Positions 49,280-58,411 are shown, counted from the stretch's first letter. The stretch: 64,000 nucleotides of DNA from Saprospiraceae bacterium (GCA_025055285.1 JANWXM010000003.1:32714-96713); one strand, 5' to 3'. Program-made: numbers and translations. The notes: generated by a model not told the origin, from the letters alone.

Positions 49280-50395
49280 ATGCTTTACTCTTTTCTGCGC
49301 TGCGCAGGGCTTAGCATCCTGTGGTTTGGCGCGGCTCTTTATGCAATAAAAGCGCAACAATTGCCACCAAACGACTCGCGCTGGATAGAACAGGATTGGC
49401 TCGCTCCGTGCTCGAAACCAGAAGAGGCACTTACCCTGCGTCTAGCTGAAATCTCGCTGTCTACCAATTCCTTGGATAGTATTCAACTCTTTTACGTTCA
49501 GGGTATGGGAATGACCCTGGAAGGGCCACGCCCTATGAGTCGCAGAGAGCGGCGCCTTTACCGTCGGTTGTGGGGAATCCCCGATACACTATCGTGGCGC
49601 CAGTATCGGCTGCACCGACCCGAAATAAAAGGCGAAATTGAGCTTCGCGTGTTGGTTTTTGACAAGCCTGTGCCGGCTATTCATGCCAACCACGATCCGC
49701 TGGAACTAGGCCCGCTCTCCATCGGTTTTCCCAACCTCGACCAGCGAAAGTTAGACGCGCATCTGCGCCGCTTAGGCTTTGGGTCGCTCGCTCCTTTGGA
49801 CTCCAACGAAATTCCACGGCCCAATGGAACGCGTTATCCCATCTACGAAACTATTTTTAAAGCCCCAGACTATACTCATGCTGTGGGCATTACGCGCGGT
49901 GGCGGCATGCGCCAACTGGGCCCAGTAGACTCAATTACTGGCCTTGGCGGGCCCGGCTACTCAGCCCAAGTAGTGCATCGCGCTGATGAAGTGCTGGCAT
50001 TCTACACCGGCGTTTTAGGCCTCGAATTGCGCTCCGACCGCCAGTGGCGCTCCTCCTCAGGGTCGGCGCTTGGCCTGCCAGAGGGTGTGCCCTTTCGATT
50101 TTCCATCGTTTATCCACAGGGAGCGCGCAGTGGACAATTGCTCTTCTTGGACTTCGAGGACGAGCGCGAAAAGCCATCGGCTAATCCACCGCGCTTGCCC
50201 TATCGCGGCATAGGCATGTGGACATTTGAAACTCGACAATTAGACGAAATAGAGCGACGCGCAAAAGCTGCTCGCACGCCCATATTGCATCCGCGTGTAC
50301 GGGTAAAGAGCCCTGTACTAGGCCTTATTGAGACCATGACGCTTCTTGCTCCTAACGGCTTTCCAGTTGAAGTTTTTCAAAGTATAGCGCAATGA
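49280..50395 (+). CDS. Exported two-domain VOC (glyoxalase-like) protein
   Basis: A 371-residue protein. The start at 49280 begins a signal peptide (MLYSFLRCAGLSILWFGAAL...IKAQQ); the longer frame overlaps the DUF1838 gene and is rejected. Two vicinal-oxygen-chelate modules are seen: an N-terminal one around DSIQLFYVQGMGMTLEGP to PLSIGFPNLDQRKLDAHLRRLGF and a C-terminal one around SAQVVHRADEVLAFYTGVLGLELRSDR to the end (MTLLAPNGFPVEVFQS). Two-module VOC proteins often form a complete metal or ligand site. The stop overlaps the HMG-CoA-lyase-like gene as ATGA. Together with the VOC lipoprotein of the minus arm it makes a second exported VOC protein in the island. Confidence 0.8.
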   Translation: MLYSFLRCAGLSILWFGAALYAIKAQQLPPNDSRWIEQDWLAPCSKPEEALTLRLAEISLSTNSLDSIQLFYVQGMGMTLEGPRPMSRRERRLYRRLWGIPDTLSWRQYRLHRPEIKGEIELRVLVFDKPVPAIHANHDPLELGPLSIGFPNLDQRKLDAHLRRLGFGSLAPLDSNEIPRPNGTRYPIYETIFKAPDYTHAVGITRGGGMRQLGPVDSITGLGGPGYSAQVVHRADEVLAFYTGVLGLELRSDRQWRSSSGSALGLPEGVPFRFSIVYPQGARSGQLLFLDFEDEREKPSANPPRLPYRGIGMWTFETRQLDEIERRAKAARTPILHPRVRVKSPVLGLIETMTLLAPNGFPVEVFQSIAQ

Positions 50396-51297
50396 CGATG
50401 CCCGAAGTGGTTTTAGAAGAACAAGGGTTGCGCGACGGCCTACAGACGGTGCGCACAATTATCCCTACGGAGAAAAAGTTAGAGTGGATAAGACGACTGG
50501 TTAATGCCGGTTTGCGCCGCATCCAGGTGGCGTCATTTGTGCACCCGCGCTTAGTGCCGCAGATGGCGGACGCAGAAGCGCTTTTTGAATGCTTAGACAA
50601 GCAGCCTGGCGTAGTTTATTCTGCCTTAGTGCTCAATCAGAAAGGCGTAGAGCGGGCCATAAACGCGGGAGTACAGCATTTGGCCATTTCCCTATCCGCT
50701 AGCGACACCCACAGCCAACGAAATACGCGCATGACCCTAGAGGAAGCTAAAGCCGACTTTCGCCACAATGTGCGTCTGGCGCGCGCGCAAGGTATACGTG
50801 TGCGAGGAGGCATTCAGTGCGCCTTTGGGTGTCGCTATGAGGGCGCTATCCCTGCCGAACGCGTATGGGATTTGATCAAACATCACCTAGACGCCGGGGC
50901 AGATGAAATTGCTCTGGCTGACTCTACGGGTATGGCTCATCCCGTCCAGGTGCGCCACATCGTCGAGCGCGCCCTCGAACTATGCGGCTCAGTGCCCTTA
51001 GCGCTGCACTTACACAATACGGAAAACAAGGGTTTGGCCAACCTCTTTGCTGCCTACGAGGCAGGAGTACGCCAATTCGATACAGCCTTTGGTGGACTAG
51101 GCGGCTGTCCATTTATTCCAGGTGCAACAGGCAACATCGCAACAGAAGATACCGTGCACTTCTTTCACCAAATGGGCGTGGAAACGGGTATCGATCTCGA
51201 AAAGGTAGCTGCCATAAGTCATGAAGTCGCGTCTTTAACAGACGCAGTGCTTTCTGGTGCCTTGTATAAATTGCCAAGCCGGTTGTCTGTGTCATGA
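50392..51297 (+). CDS. HMG-CoA lyase-like enzyme
   Basis: A 301-residue TIM-barrel lyase of the HMG-CoA lyase/DRE-TIM family, which cleaves 3-hydroxy-3-methylglutaryl-CoA or similar thioesters into acetyl-CoA plus a keto acid. Conserved elements are LEEQGLRDGLQ (residues 8-18), the metal-binding LALHLHNTENKGLANL, and the loop GGLGGCPFIPGATGNIATED carrying the catalytic Cys. It overlaps both neighbours by ATGA junctions, so VOC, lyase and transporter are translationally coupled. In this island it probably cleaves a CoA ester made by the CaiB-type CoA-transferase rather than HMG-CoA from leucine breakdown, because no other leucine genes are present. Confidence 0.9.
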   Translation: MTMPEVVLEEQGLRDGLQTVRTIIPTEKKLEWIRRLVNAGLRRIQVASFVHPRLVPQMADAEALFECLDKQPGVVYSALVLNQKGVERAINAGVQHLAISLSASDTHSQRNTRMTLEEAKADFRHNVRLARAQGIRVRGGIQCAFGCRYEGAIPAERVWDLIKHHLDAGADEIALADSTGMAHPVQVRHIVERALELCGSVPLALHLHNTENKGLANLFAAYEAGVRQFDTAFGGLGGCPFIPGATGNIATEDTVHFFHQMGVETGIDLEKVAAISHEVASLTDAVLSGALYKLPSRLSVS

Positions 51298-52508
51298 AGC
51301 CGTCCTCCTACGTGATAGGCATTGTAGCCGCTTCGCTCGGCTTTTTCGTGGACTTGTACGATATCATCATCGTCAGTGTGGTGCGCCAAAGCAGTTTGCT
51401 CGGCATAGGAGTTCCCGAAGATGAGTTGCTCTCTAAGGGCGTGTGGCTGCTCAACGTTCAAATGCTGGGCATGCTAATTGGTGGTTTCGTATGGGGCATT
51501 TTAGGAGACAAGCGCGGACGGCTTTCGGTATTGTTTAGCTCTATTTTCCTATATTCCATCACTACGCTAGCCACTGCTTATGCCCCCAATTATCCAGTTT
51601 TTTTAGCGCTGCGTTTTTTGGCAGGTATTGGTCTATCGGGCGAGCTAGGCGCGGGTATCACGTTGGTTAGCGAGCAAATGCCGCAACACAAGCGCGGCAT
51701 AGGGCCGGCTATCATTGGTTCCTGTGGAATGTTAGGGGCGCTGTTGGGTGCCTGGGTCGGCGGGCATTATTCGTGGCAGTTCACATACCAATTGGGCGGC
51801 CTGATGGGTTTTGCGCTGCTCTTCTTAAGGCTAGGCGTATTGGAAAGTGGCCTTTTTGAGGCAATGAAGAAAACCCAACAGTCTTCTACGCGAGGCAATT
51901 TAGCCATTCTCGTAAACAATCCCTATCATTTAAGGCGATATGTGGCCGTGATCCTCATGGGCTTCCCGGGCTGGTTCGTCAATGGCATTGTTATGACTTT
52001 TACGCCAGAAATTGCCCGCAATATGGGCATGAGCCAGATTCCTTCTGTGGCTACGGTGTTCTCCCTGTTTTTTCTAGGGTTTACGTTTGGCGATTTGTCG
52101 TGTGGGTTGGTAAGTCAGTGGCTGCGAAGCCGAAAGCGCGCTATTTTACTATACCTGTGCGCTTTTTCTCTCCTTACTGTAGCTTATTTCACCATCGGCC
52201 GGCTATCGCTGCAATTATACTACGTGCTGTTCCTCTTGATGGGAGTAAGCGTTGGTTACACCATTGTGCTCTTGACAAATGCAGCAGAGATGTTTGGTAC
52301 CAATATTCGTTCAACAGTAACGACCTCTGCGCTCAACCTGTTAAGGGCCTCAGTAATTCCGCAGTCTCTGCTCTTTAGTGCGCTTACTCCTGCCGTTGGA
52401 GCGGCGCCTGCGGCCGCTATCACGGGCTTTTGCTCGTTAGCTCTGGCCTTCTGGGCATTCACCCAATTGGAGGAGACTTTCTACAAAAATCTGGATTTTG
52501 TTGATTAG
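51294..52508 (+). CDS. MFS transporter (metabolite:H+ symporter-like)
   Basis: A 404-residue inner-membrane protein with about 12 hydrophobic segments. The motif A signature between helices 2 and 3 reads GGFVWGILGDKRGRLSVLF, and helix 4 has ALRFLAGIGLSGELGAGITLVSEQM, typical of the sugar/organic-acid symporter branch of the major facilitator superfamily. The N-terminal GFFVDLYDIIIVS carries acidic residues in helix 1, as in aromatic- and organic-acid:H+ symporters. It overlaps the lyase gene by 4 bases. It should import or export a small acid of this pathway. Confidence 0.9.
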   Translation: MKPSSYVIGIVAASLGFFVDLYDIIIVSVVRQSSLLGIGVPEDELLSKGVWLLNVQMLGMLIGGFVWGILGDKRGRLSVLFSSIFLYSITTLATAYAPNYPVFLALRFLAGIGLSGELGAGITLVSEQMPQHKRGIGPAIIGSCGMLGALLGAWVGGHYSWQFTYQLGGLMGFALLFLRLGVLESGLFEAMKKTQQSSTRGNLAILVNNPYHLRRYVAVILMGFPGWFVNGIVMTFTPEIARNMGMSQIPSVATVFSLFFLGFTFGDLSCGLVSQWLRSRKRAILLYLCAFSLLTVAYFTIGRLSLQLYYVLFLLMGVSVGYTIVLLTNAAEMFGTNIRSTVTTSALNLLRASVIPQSLLFSALTPAVGAAPAAAITGFCSLALAFWAFTQLEETFYKNLDFVD

Positions 52509-52517
52509 AAGACTTTT

Positions 52518-53918
52518 ATGAACAGACGTGCATTTCTTCGCCAAACATCCATGGCATGCGGCAGTTTGTTGTTAGGCCGCTATGCGTTTGCAGCAGAAGA
52601 GACCACTGATGTACTGGTCATAGGTGCAGGCATTTCGGGCCTTTATACGGCTTACATGCTGCAAGAAAGGGGTATGACGGTGCGCGTGCTAGAGGCATCG
52701 CAACGGATTGGCGGACGCCTGCATACGCTATACGATTTGCCTTGGAAACCCGAGGCAGGTGGTACTGAAATCGGCAATGGCTATCGGCTTTTCTTAGACC
52801 TGGCGGAAAAGACAGGGGTATCTGTCGTAGAACCTCAGGGTGAAGATCCTCGGCGTACGCCTACCCTTTATGTCGTGCGTGGACAGAAAATTTTGGACAA
52901 AGATTGGCCTTCTTCTCCGCATAATCTGCTGGCCGAGAATGAAAAAAGACATGTTCCCGCTGCTTTGGAGTCGGCTTTGCTCACTCCCTTGAATCCGCTT
53001 CAAAAGACGGAAGATTGGTACGACCCTCGCTTTTCCGATTTCGACATCGCTGTGTCAGCGCTGCTGCGTCGTTGCGGCGTTTCAGAGGAGGCCATTCGCC
53101 TCATCGGAGCCAATGCAAACACGAACGACTTAAGTACGACGTCGGCTTTACACTTCTTTCGCTCCCTCACTTTTCGTCAGAAGGGAGGCAGCCGCAAGGT
53201 GTTGCGTGTTCAGGGCGGCAGCCAGCGGTTGCCGGAAGCAGTGGCGGCTCGCCTGCGGAAAGCGGTTGAGCTTGGCAAAAGCGTAGTACGCATCCACGAC
53301 AGAGGACGCCGTGTCAGTGTGCGCTGTGCCGACCGCTCCCAGTATCAGGCCCGTCATGTCGTAGTATCCGTACCCATGTCGGTGCTGGGAGAGATTCACT
53401 TTACCCATGGGTTGCCCTCAGTGTATCAAGATGCTGCGAAGCACTTGCCCTACACGCGCATTACCCAGCTGCACGTGGCTTTTCGACGTCCCTTCTGGGA
53501 GGAAGACGGACTGCCTATCACTATGTGGACGGATGGCCCATTTGGACGCCTTTTCCTCAACCGCGGTCAAGATGGTCAGCAAGGCCTGATTTGTTGGGTG
53601 AATGGCGCTCAAGCCGCTGCTTTAGACCGAAGCACTGACTCGGAAGTCGCCAACGCCTTTCTGCACTACATGAAGACTGTGCGACCAGCCTCTGAGGGTC
53701 AATTGGAGGTGCTTAAGATTCACTCCTGGGGGAAAAACCCCTGGGCTCGCGGCGCCTACTTCCATCTCGCTCCAGGGCAGGCGTACCGTTTTTTCCCAGC
53801 TCTTTGTAACCCTGTAGGACGTATCCATTTCACTGGTGAGCATTTGGGTCTGAAAAACAACGGCGTTGAAGCCGCCTGTGAGAGTGCCGCTGCTGTAGTG
53901 AATCGACTGTCTCGGTAA
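52518..53918 (+). CDS. Tat-exported flavin amine oxidase family protein
   Basis: A 466-residue flavoprotein of the monoamine/polyamine/L-amino-acid oxidase family. The N-terminus MNRRAFLRQTSMACGSLLLG fits a twin-arginine signal (RRAFLR), so the folded FAD enzyme should be exported to the periplasm. The FAD motif DVLVIGAGISGLYTAYMLQERG is followed by EASQRIGGRLHT and, at the C-terminus, GRIHFTGEHLGLKNNGVEAACESA. Such enzymes oxidise C-N or, in some cases, C-C bonds using oxygen or a quinone. The gene is 9 bases after the MFS gene. It is a candidate first oxidative step on the substrate outside the cytoplasm. Confidence 0.9.
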   Translation: MNRRAFLRQTSMACGSLLLGRYAFAAEETTDVLVIGAGISGLYTAYMLQERGMTVRVLEASQRIGGRLHTLYDLPWKPEAGGTEIGNGYRLFLDLAEKTGVSVVEPQGEDPRRTPTLYVVRGQKILDKDWPSSPHNLLAENEKRHVPAALESALLTPLNPLQKTEDWYDPRFSDFDIAVSALLRRCGVSEEAIRLIGANANTNDLSTTSALHFFRSLTFRQKGGSRKVLRVQGGSQRLPEAVAARLRKAVELGKSVVRIHDRGRRVSVRCADRSQYQARHVVVSVPMSVLGEIHFTHGLPSVYQDAAKHLPYTRITQLHVAFRRPFWEEDGLPITMWTDGPFGRLFLNRGQDGQQGLICWVNGAQAAALDRSTDSEVANAFLHYMKTVRPASEGQLEVLKIHSWGKNPWARGAYFHLAPGQAYRFFPALCNPVGRIHFTGEHLGLKNNGVEAACESAAAVVNRLSR

Positions 53919-53991
53919 GCTTTTTTGCCGTTCAAGCGCGAAGAGCAGCGCCGTAAAAGATTAGCATATAAATATAAAATAAAAATAAAAT

Positions 53992-54486
53992 ATGACACTT
54001 CTTTTGCGCGGGCGAGCCCACGTCTATGGTGATAACATTGATACAGATCGCATTATTCCGGGAAAGTATACCAAGACCCTGGATGCTTCAGCCTTAGCGG
54101 CGCACGTGATGGAAGATCTGGATCCAGACTTCCGGGAGCGCCTAAAACCGGGCGACTTTGTTGTAGCGGGCAATAATTTCGGCTGTGGTTCTTCACGGGA
54201 ACAAGCGCCTGTTGCGCTGCAAACGGCCGGCGTCTCGGCCGTTATTGCCCGATACTTTGCCCGTATCTTCTTTCGCAACGCCATCAACATCGGTTTGCCT
54301 GTCTTAGAGATTCCCGATCACGACATTTCCATGGGTGATGAGCTGGAAGTAAACCTAAGCACCGGAAGAGTACACAACTACACTACGGGCCAAACTTACT
54401 GGGCAAAGCCCTTGCCCGACATCATGCTGCGCATCCTGCAGGCTGGTGGGCTGGTCAATTACTTGCGCACACACAAAACCTTCTGA
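53992..54486 (+). CDS. Aconitase-type small subunit (LeuD-like), second copy
   Basis: A 164-residue small subunit of the isopropylmalate/homoaconitate/dimethylmaleate hydratase group with all standard motifs: YGDNIDTDRIIPGKY, AGNNFGCGSSREQAP and FARIFFRNAINIGLPVLE. It is thus the conventional counterpart to the divergent small subunit at 43064-43597. The start follows an A/T-only leader (ATAAAATAAAAATAAAAT), typical of this phylum. Its gene precedes the large-subunit gene by 9 bases, the reverse of the order in the minus arm. Confidence 0.92.
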   Translation: MTLLLRGRAHVYGDNIDTDRIIPGKYTKTLDASALAAHVMEDLDPDFRERLKPGDFVVAGNNFGCGSSREQAPVALQTAGVSAVIARYFARIFFRNAINIGLPVLEIPDHDISMGDELEVNLSTGRVHNYTTGQTYWAKPLPDIMLRILQAGGLVNYLRTHKTF

Positions 54487-54495
54487 AGTTGGGCT

Positions 54496-55761
54496 ATGAG
54501 AGGAATGACTACCGTGGAAAAAATCCTTTTTCAGAAGACAGGGCAGCGCGTGCGCCCTGGCGATATCGTCATTGCACCTGTAGACGGTCTCATGGCTACC
54601 GACACTACAGCGCCAGGAGCCCTGCGCGCGTTCGAAAAGATGGGCGGCCAACGCGTGTGGGCACCAGAAAAGTGTGCCTTCGTAATTGATCATGCCGCTC
54701 CTGCGCCCAACGAACGTATTGCTAATCTGCACCAAATGATGCGCGAGTTCGCTCGTCAGCAAGGCATTCGTCTGTTCGAAATCGGCGAAGGCATCTGTCA
54801 TCAGGTTATTGTAGAGCACGGATACGTGCGACCCGGATACCTCTTCATAGGTGCCGATAGCCATACACCCACCTACGGAGCGCTCAATGCCTTTGCTTGT
54901 GGTGTAGGTTCGACTGATTTGGCTGCCGTATTGCTTACAGGTAAAATTTGGCTCAAGACTCCTGCTACCCTGCGCATCCGTTGTCATGGTCAGCTGCGGG
55001 CGGATGCAAGCCCAAAAGATTTGATTCTCTATTTGACAGGTAAAGTGGGCATCTCTGGAGCTACTTACATGTCAGTGGAATTTGAAGGAGAAGTCTTTGA
55101 GCGCATGTCGTTGGCAGGTCGTATGTGTGTAGCCAACATGACAGCAGAAATGGGAGCCAAGACCGGTTTTGTTCACCCGCGAGGGCTAAAATTGCCATAT
55201 CCCTTCGAACCGGTAGAACCTGACCCTACGGCGGAATATGCGCGCACGATAGATGTGGAAATAGGTGAATTACCTCCTCAGGTAGCAGCACCTGAGTCGC
55301 CCGACAACGTACATCCTATAGACCGCTATGTTGGTACGCCTGTGCACTATGGCTTCATCGGCACCTGTGGAAACGGCCGTCTGGAGGATTTACAGGCTGC
55401 AGCGCGTATCTTGCGCGGCAAACGCCTCCCTGAGGGAGTTCGGTTGGTCATCGCACCAGCTTCGCGCTCGGTCTTACTCGAGGCTATGCTCGATGGCACC
55501 GCCCATACCTTGGTTGCTGCCGGCGCCACCTTGATCACTCCAGGATGCGGCCCCTGCGTAGGCAGCCACGAAGGCGTCCCTGCCGATGGCGAGACGGTCA
55601 TTTCCGCAGCGAATCGCAATTTTCGCGGTCGAATGGGCAATCCGCGCGCCCAGATCTTTTTAGCCTCACCCGCTACCGTAGCCGCATCCGTACTAGCAGG
55701 TTACATTACGCCACCCCCACCCGATGAAGCGCATAACACCGAAGCCATCAGCACTCTTTAA
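54496..55761 (+). CDS. Aconitase-type large subunit (LeuC-like hydratase), second copy
   Basis: A 421-residue Fe-S hydro-lyase large subunit, pairing with the preceding small subunit. Motifs are LFIGADSHTPTYGALNAFACGVGSTDLA, FIGTCGNGRLEDLQ, TPGCGPCVGSHEG and ISAANRNFRGRMGNP, which contain the three expected cluster cysteines. By size it belongs to the archaeal/clostridial-type LeuC branch that includes isopropylmalate, homoaconitate and 2,3-dimethylmaleate hydratases. No leuA or leuB is nearby, so a catabolic hydratase is more likely than leucine synthesis. Confidence 0.92.
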   Translation: MRGMTTVEKILFQKTGQRVRPGDIVIAPVDGLMATDTTAPGALRAFEKMGGQRVWAPEKCAFVIDHAAPAPNERIANLHQMMREFARQQGIRLFEIGEGICHQVIVEHGYVRPGYLFIGADSHTPTYGALNAFACGVGSTDLAAVLLTGKIWLKTPATLRIRCHGQLRADASPKDLILYLTGKVGISGATYMSVEFEGEVFERMSLAGRMCVANMTAEMGAKTGFVHPRGLKLPYPFEPVEPDPTAEYARTIDVEIGELPPQVAAPESPDNVHPIDRYVGTPVHYGFIGTCGNGRLEDLQAAARILRGKRLPEGVRLVIAPASRSVLLEAMLDGTAHTLVAAGATLITPGCGPCVGSHEGVPADGETVISAANRNFRGRMGNPRAQIFLASPATVAASVLAGYITPPPPDEAHNTEAISTL

Positions 55762-55793
55762 CCCGTATCCCTTCGTCAGTTACTGCGAAACAG

Positions 55794-57053
55794 ATGTTTA
55801 TGAAAAAACCCTTTTACGGCTGGTACTTACTCGCTTCGCTTACCTTGGCTTATACAGTTTCAAATGGACTGGTGCTCAATTCGTTGCCTATTTTTTATCC
55901 GGAACTTGTGCGCGAATTTGGGTGGAATCAAAGTGAAGTGACGCGGCCGGCGCAATTACTCTTTCTCCTGGTAGCAGTGCTTTCGCCCTTTGCCGGCATA
56001 TTGTTGGATCGCTTCAGCACGCGCCACATTTTGCTTACTGGGGCAGGACTAATGACCCTGGGCATTTTTGCCTTTTCGCGCATGAGTACGCTAATGGGCA
56101 TGAGCGCTATCTATCTTCTGTTCTCAGTGAGTTTGGTGCTGTGTGGCATAATTTCGAGCATGTACCTTCTCACGCGTTGGTTTGTGCGGTATCGCGGAAT
56201 TGCAGTGGGCATTTTTTTGTTAGGCTCGAGTTTGGGCGGAGCGATTTTCAATCCTCTGGCTGCCTATTTCATCCAAACCATGGGCTGGCGTTCGGCAGCG
56301 ATGACCTTGGCAGTCCTTGCCGTCGGGTTCCTCGTCTTGCCTCTATTCTTGTTCGTGCGCAACACGCCTCAAGAGATGAATCTTCAACCCGATGGCTTAG
56401 AACCCGCTCTCCTGCCAGCAACAAACGGTTCCACGGCTTCAAATTCTGCAGAACAGCAAGGCCCAACGCTGCAGCAGATCATTCGTACTCCTACGTTTTA
56501 CCTCATCTTGATTGCTACCGCCGCTATGTGGTTTACCATCCTCGGCGTAGTGCAACATCAAGCCCTGTATCTTAAAGATCTAGGCGGAAGCTTGCCTGTA
56601 GGGTCTATCTTAGGGCTTTTCTTTGCCTGTAGTCTCGTAGGTAAAGTTTTCTTTGGTTGGCTTAGCGACCGCTTCGAAAAAAGGTACATCATGCAGCTAG
56701 CTACCCTCAACATGGTTCTTGGCTCCCTTTTGTTGTATCTGTCGCATCGCAATCCTCAGGTGCTTACGTGGGCGTACGCTGTAGTTTTTGGCATCGGCTT
56801 TAGTGGAACCTTTACCATCATTCAAGTGCTTATCGCTGATTTCTATAGCGGGCGCGATTACGGCAAAATTTTAGGGACTTATACCATGATCGACACGCTA
56901 GCTGGCGTGGGCGGCATCAGTTTTCTCGGTTTTGTGCGGTCTTCAAGTGGTTCTTACCAACAAGGTTTTTTAGTCATGCTGATTTTATGCACTTTAGCGG
57001 CGATTTGTATTCCCTTCCTTCGCAAAAGTACACTCGCCGCTAATGAACATTGA
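55794..57053 (+). CDS. MFS transporter (monocarboxylate/OFA-like)
   Basis: A 419-residue inner-membrane transporter with 12 predicted helices. The N-terminus KKPFYGWYLLASLTLAYTVSNG and the sequence FGWNQSEVTRPAQLLFLL resemble the oxalate:formate antiporter/monocarboxylate transporter branch of the MFS; RWFVRYRGIAVGIFLLGSSLGGAIFNPLAAYFI in helices 4-5 is typical. A second conserved signature is FFGWLSDRFEKRY between helices 8 and 9. It overlaps the MarR gene by 11 bases. It is the second MFS carrier of the plus arm and probably takes a carboxylate. Confidence 0.9.
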   Translation: MFMKKPFYGWYLLASLTLAYTVSNGLVLNSLPIFYPELVREFGWNQSEVTRPAQLLFLLVAVLSPFAGILLDRFSTRHILLTGAGLMTLGIFAFSRMSTLMGMSAIYLLFSVSLVLCGIISSMYLLTRWFVRYRGIAVGIFLLGSSLGGAIFNPLAAYFIQTMGWRSAAMTLAVLAVGFLVLPLFLFVRNTPQEMNLQPDGLEPALLPATNGSTASNSAEQQGPTLQQIIRTPTFYLILIATAAMWFTILGVVQHQALYLKDLGGSLPVGSILGLFFACSLVGKVFFGWLSDRFEKRYIMQLATLNMVLGSLLLYLSHRNPQVLTWAYAVVFGIGFSGTFTIIQVLIADFYSGRDYGKILGTYTMIDTLAGVGGISFLGFVRSSSGSYQQGFLVMLILCTLAAICIPFLRKSTLAANEH

Positions 57054-57516
57054 AAAACGCCTCGAAGAGTCGCTTATTCTGCGTCTCATCGCCGTAGGGG
57101 AGGCCCTTAAACGCCGCCGCGACAAAATCTGCCAAGAGTTAGGTATTTCGGCGCAGCAGTGGCTTATCCTCTTGTACTTAGCCAAAGACCCTAACCTGGC
57201 CTTTTTTTCAAAGGAAAAGCACCGAAAACCTATGTTGGCCTCTGAAATAGCGCGCAGCCTCGATGTGTCGCGCCCAAACGTAACTAAGTTGCTCAATGTC
57301 CTTTTAGAAAAAGGTCTAATTCAACAAGTTAAAGATCGAAACGACCATCGCCGAAAGCGCATTGAGTTATCGGAAACAGGGCGTTCTTTGGTAGAGTCGC
57401 TCCAACCTATGCGCCTACAATTGAACGAGCAATTGTTCGAAAACTTCGACCGCCGACAAATGGAAACAGTGCTCCATTTCCTCGATGCTTGCCTGGATCG
57501 CCTGGAAGAATTTTAA
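57043..57516 (+). CDS. MarR-family transcriptional regulator
   Basis: A 157-residue winged-helix regulator. The DNA-binding region includes MLASEIARSLDVSRPNVTKLLNVLLEKGLIQQ (recognition helix SRPNVTKLLNVL) and the wing KDRNDHRRKRIELSETG with the family's D-x-R-D-x-R-like pattern. The N- and C-terminal helices form the dimer interface. MarR proteins in catabolic clusters usually repress and are released by the substrate or a pathway intermediate. The gene overlaps the transporter gene by 11 bases. The palindrome at 45469-45483 is the best candidate binding site in the window. Confidence 0.9.
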   Translation: MNIEKRLEESLILRLIAVGEALKRRRDKICQELGISAQQWLILLYLAKDPNLAFFSKEKHRKPMLASEIARSLDVSRPNVTKLLNVLLEKGLIQQVKDRNDHRRKRIELSETGRSLVESLQPMRLQLNEQLFENFDRRQMETVLHFLDACLDRLEEF

Positions 57517-57530
57517 TTAAATCGTTGAAT

Positions 57531-58406
57531 ATGAAATATGTTTTCTTCCTCTGCGCATTTCTTACTGCTATCCCTGCGTCTCTTGCTCAAGTACTCAAGG
57601 GAAAGGGCGAGCTTTTCTATCTAGGAAAAGAACACCTCTACTACGAAGATGCAGGAAAAGGAGAGCCTATTGTGTTTATTCATGGCTTCACCCTCGATGC
57701 TCGAATGTGGGAACCTCAATGGAAGGTGTTTCGCAAGCGTTATCGCGCTATTCGCTACGATGTGCGCGGTTTTGGGCGTTCCTCTAAAGTTGGCGGCCCT
57801 CACGACCCTGCAGCTGACCTAGCAGCGCTGCTCGACCACTTAAAAATCGAGCGCACGCATTTGGTCGGTTTGTCTATGGGAGCCAACATCGCTCTAAACT
57901 TCGCCGTCCGCTATCCTCAGCGCGTGCTCAAAATAGTAGCAGCCGATCCTAACATAGATGGTTTTAACGACTATACACCAGAGCTTTTCAGTGCCTTTGG
58001 CCAAGTTTTTGGCGCTGTAGCTCAAGGAGGTTGGAATGAAACGGCGCAGAGCCTCTGGCTTCGCATGCCTCTGCTTCGCCTCCAAAATCCCGACGCTGTA
58101 GCGGCGTACCAACGGCTGTTGGAAGAGGTGGTGCGAGCATATGACGGCGCGCAGTTTGTGAATCCGGCCAGTGCTCCTCAGTACGGCCAACCACCTACTT
58201 TGGAGCGTATTAGTGCATTAAACGTACCCACCCTGGTCATTGTAGGCGATAAAGACGAAGAAAGCATACACCGCATCGCCAAACAGATAGCTCAGCGAAT
58301 TCCCGGCGCTCAGCGGCTTATCTTAGCTGAAGCAGGTCATTTGAGTAATTTAGACCAGCCTAAGCGCTTTAATTTGGCCGTCCTACAGTTTCTAAAGAAA
58401 AAATAG
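57531..58406 (+). CDS. Exported alpha/beta hydrolase
   Basis: A 291-residue serine hydrolase of the alpha/beta fold. The ATG at 57531 opens a signal peptide (MKYVFFLCAFLTAIPASLAQ), so it should act in the periplasm. The fold has the oxyanion motif VFIHGFTLDARMW, RAIRYDVRGFGRSSK, the nucleophile elbow HLVGLSMGANIALNFA with Ser, the acid strand TLVIVGDKDEE and the catalytic His in LAEAGHLSNLD. Unlike the homologue at 34775-35593 it keeps the full triad. It lies 14 bases after the MarR gene and 5 before the nitrilase. Ester, lactone or similar hydrolysis of the incoming compound is likely. Confidence 0.9.
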   Translation: MKYVFFLCAFLTAIPASLAQVLKGKGELFYLGKEHLYYEDAGKGEPIVFIHGFTLDARMWEPQWKVFRKRYRAIRYDVRGFGRSSKVGGPHDPAADLAALLDHLKIERTHLVGLSMGANIALNFAVRYPQRVLKIVAADPNIDGFNDYTPELFSAFGQVFGAVAQGGWNETAQSLWLRMPLLRLQNPDAVAAYQRLLEEVVRAYDGAQFVNPASAPQYGQPPTLERISALNVPTLVIVGDKDEESIHRIAKQIAQRIPGAQRLILAEAGHLSNLDQPKRFNLAVLQFLKKK

Positions 58407-58411
58407 CGCCT

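Noticed and set aside
43064-55761. Leucine biosynthesis as explanation for the two LeuC/LeuD pairs
   Set aside because: No leuA or leuB is present, the pairs sit among hydantoinases and lyases, and one small subunit lacks the conserved loop.
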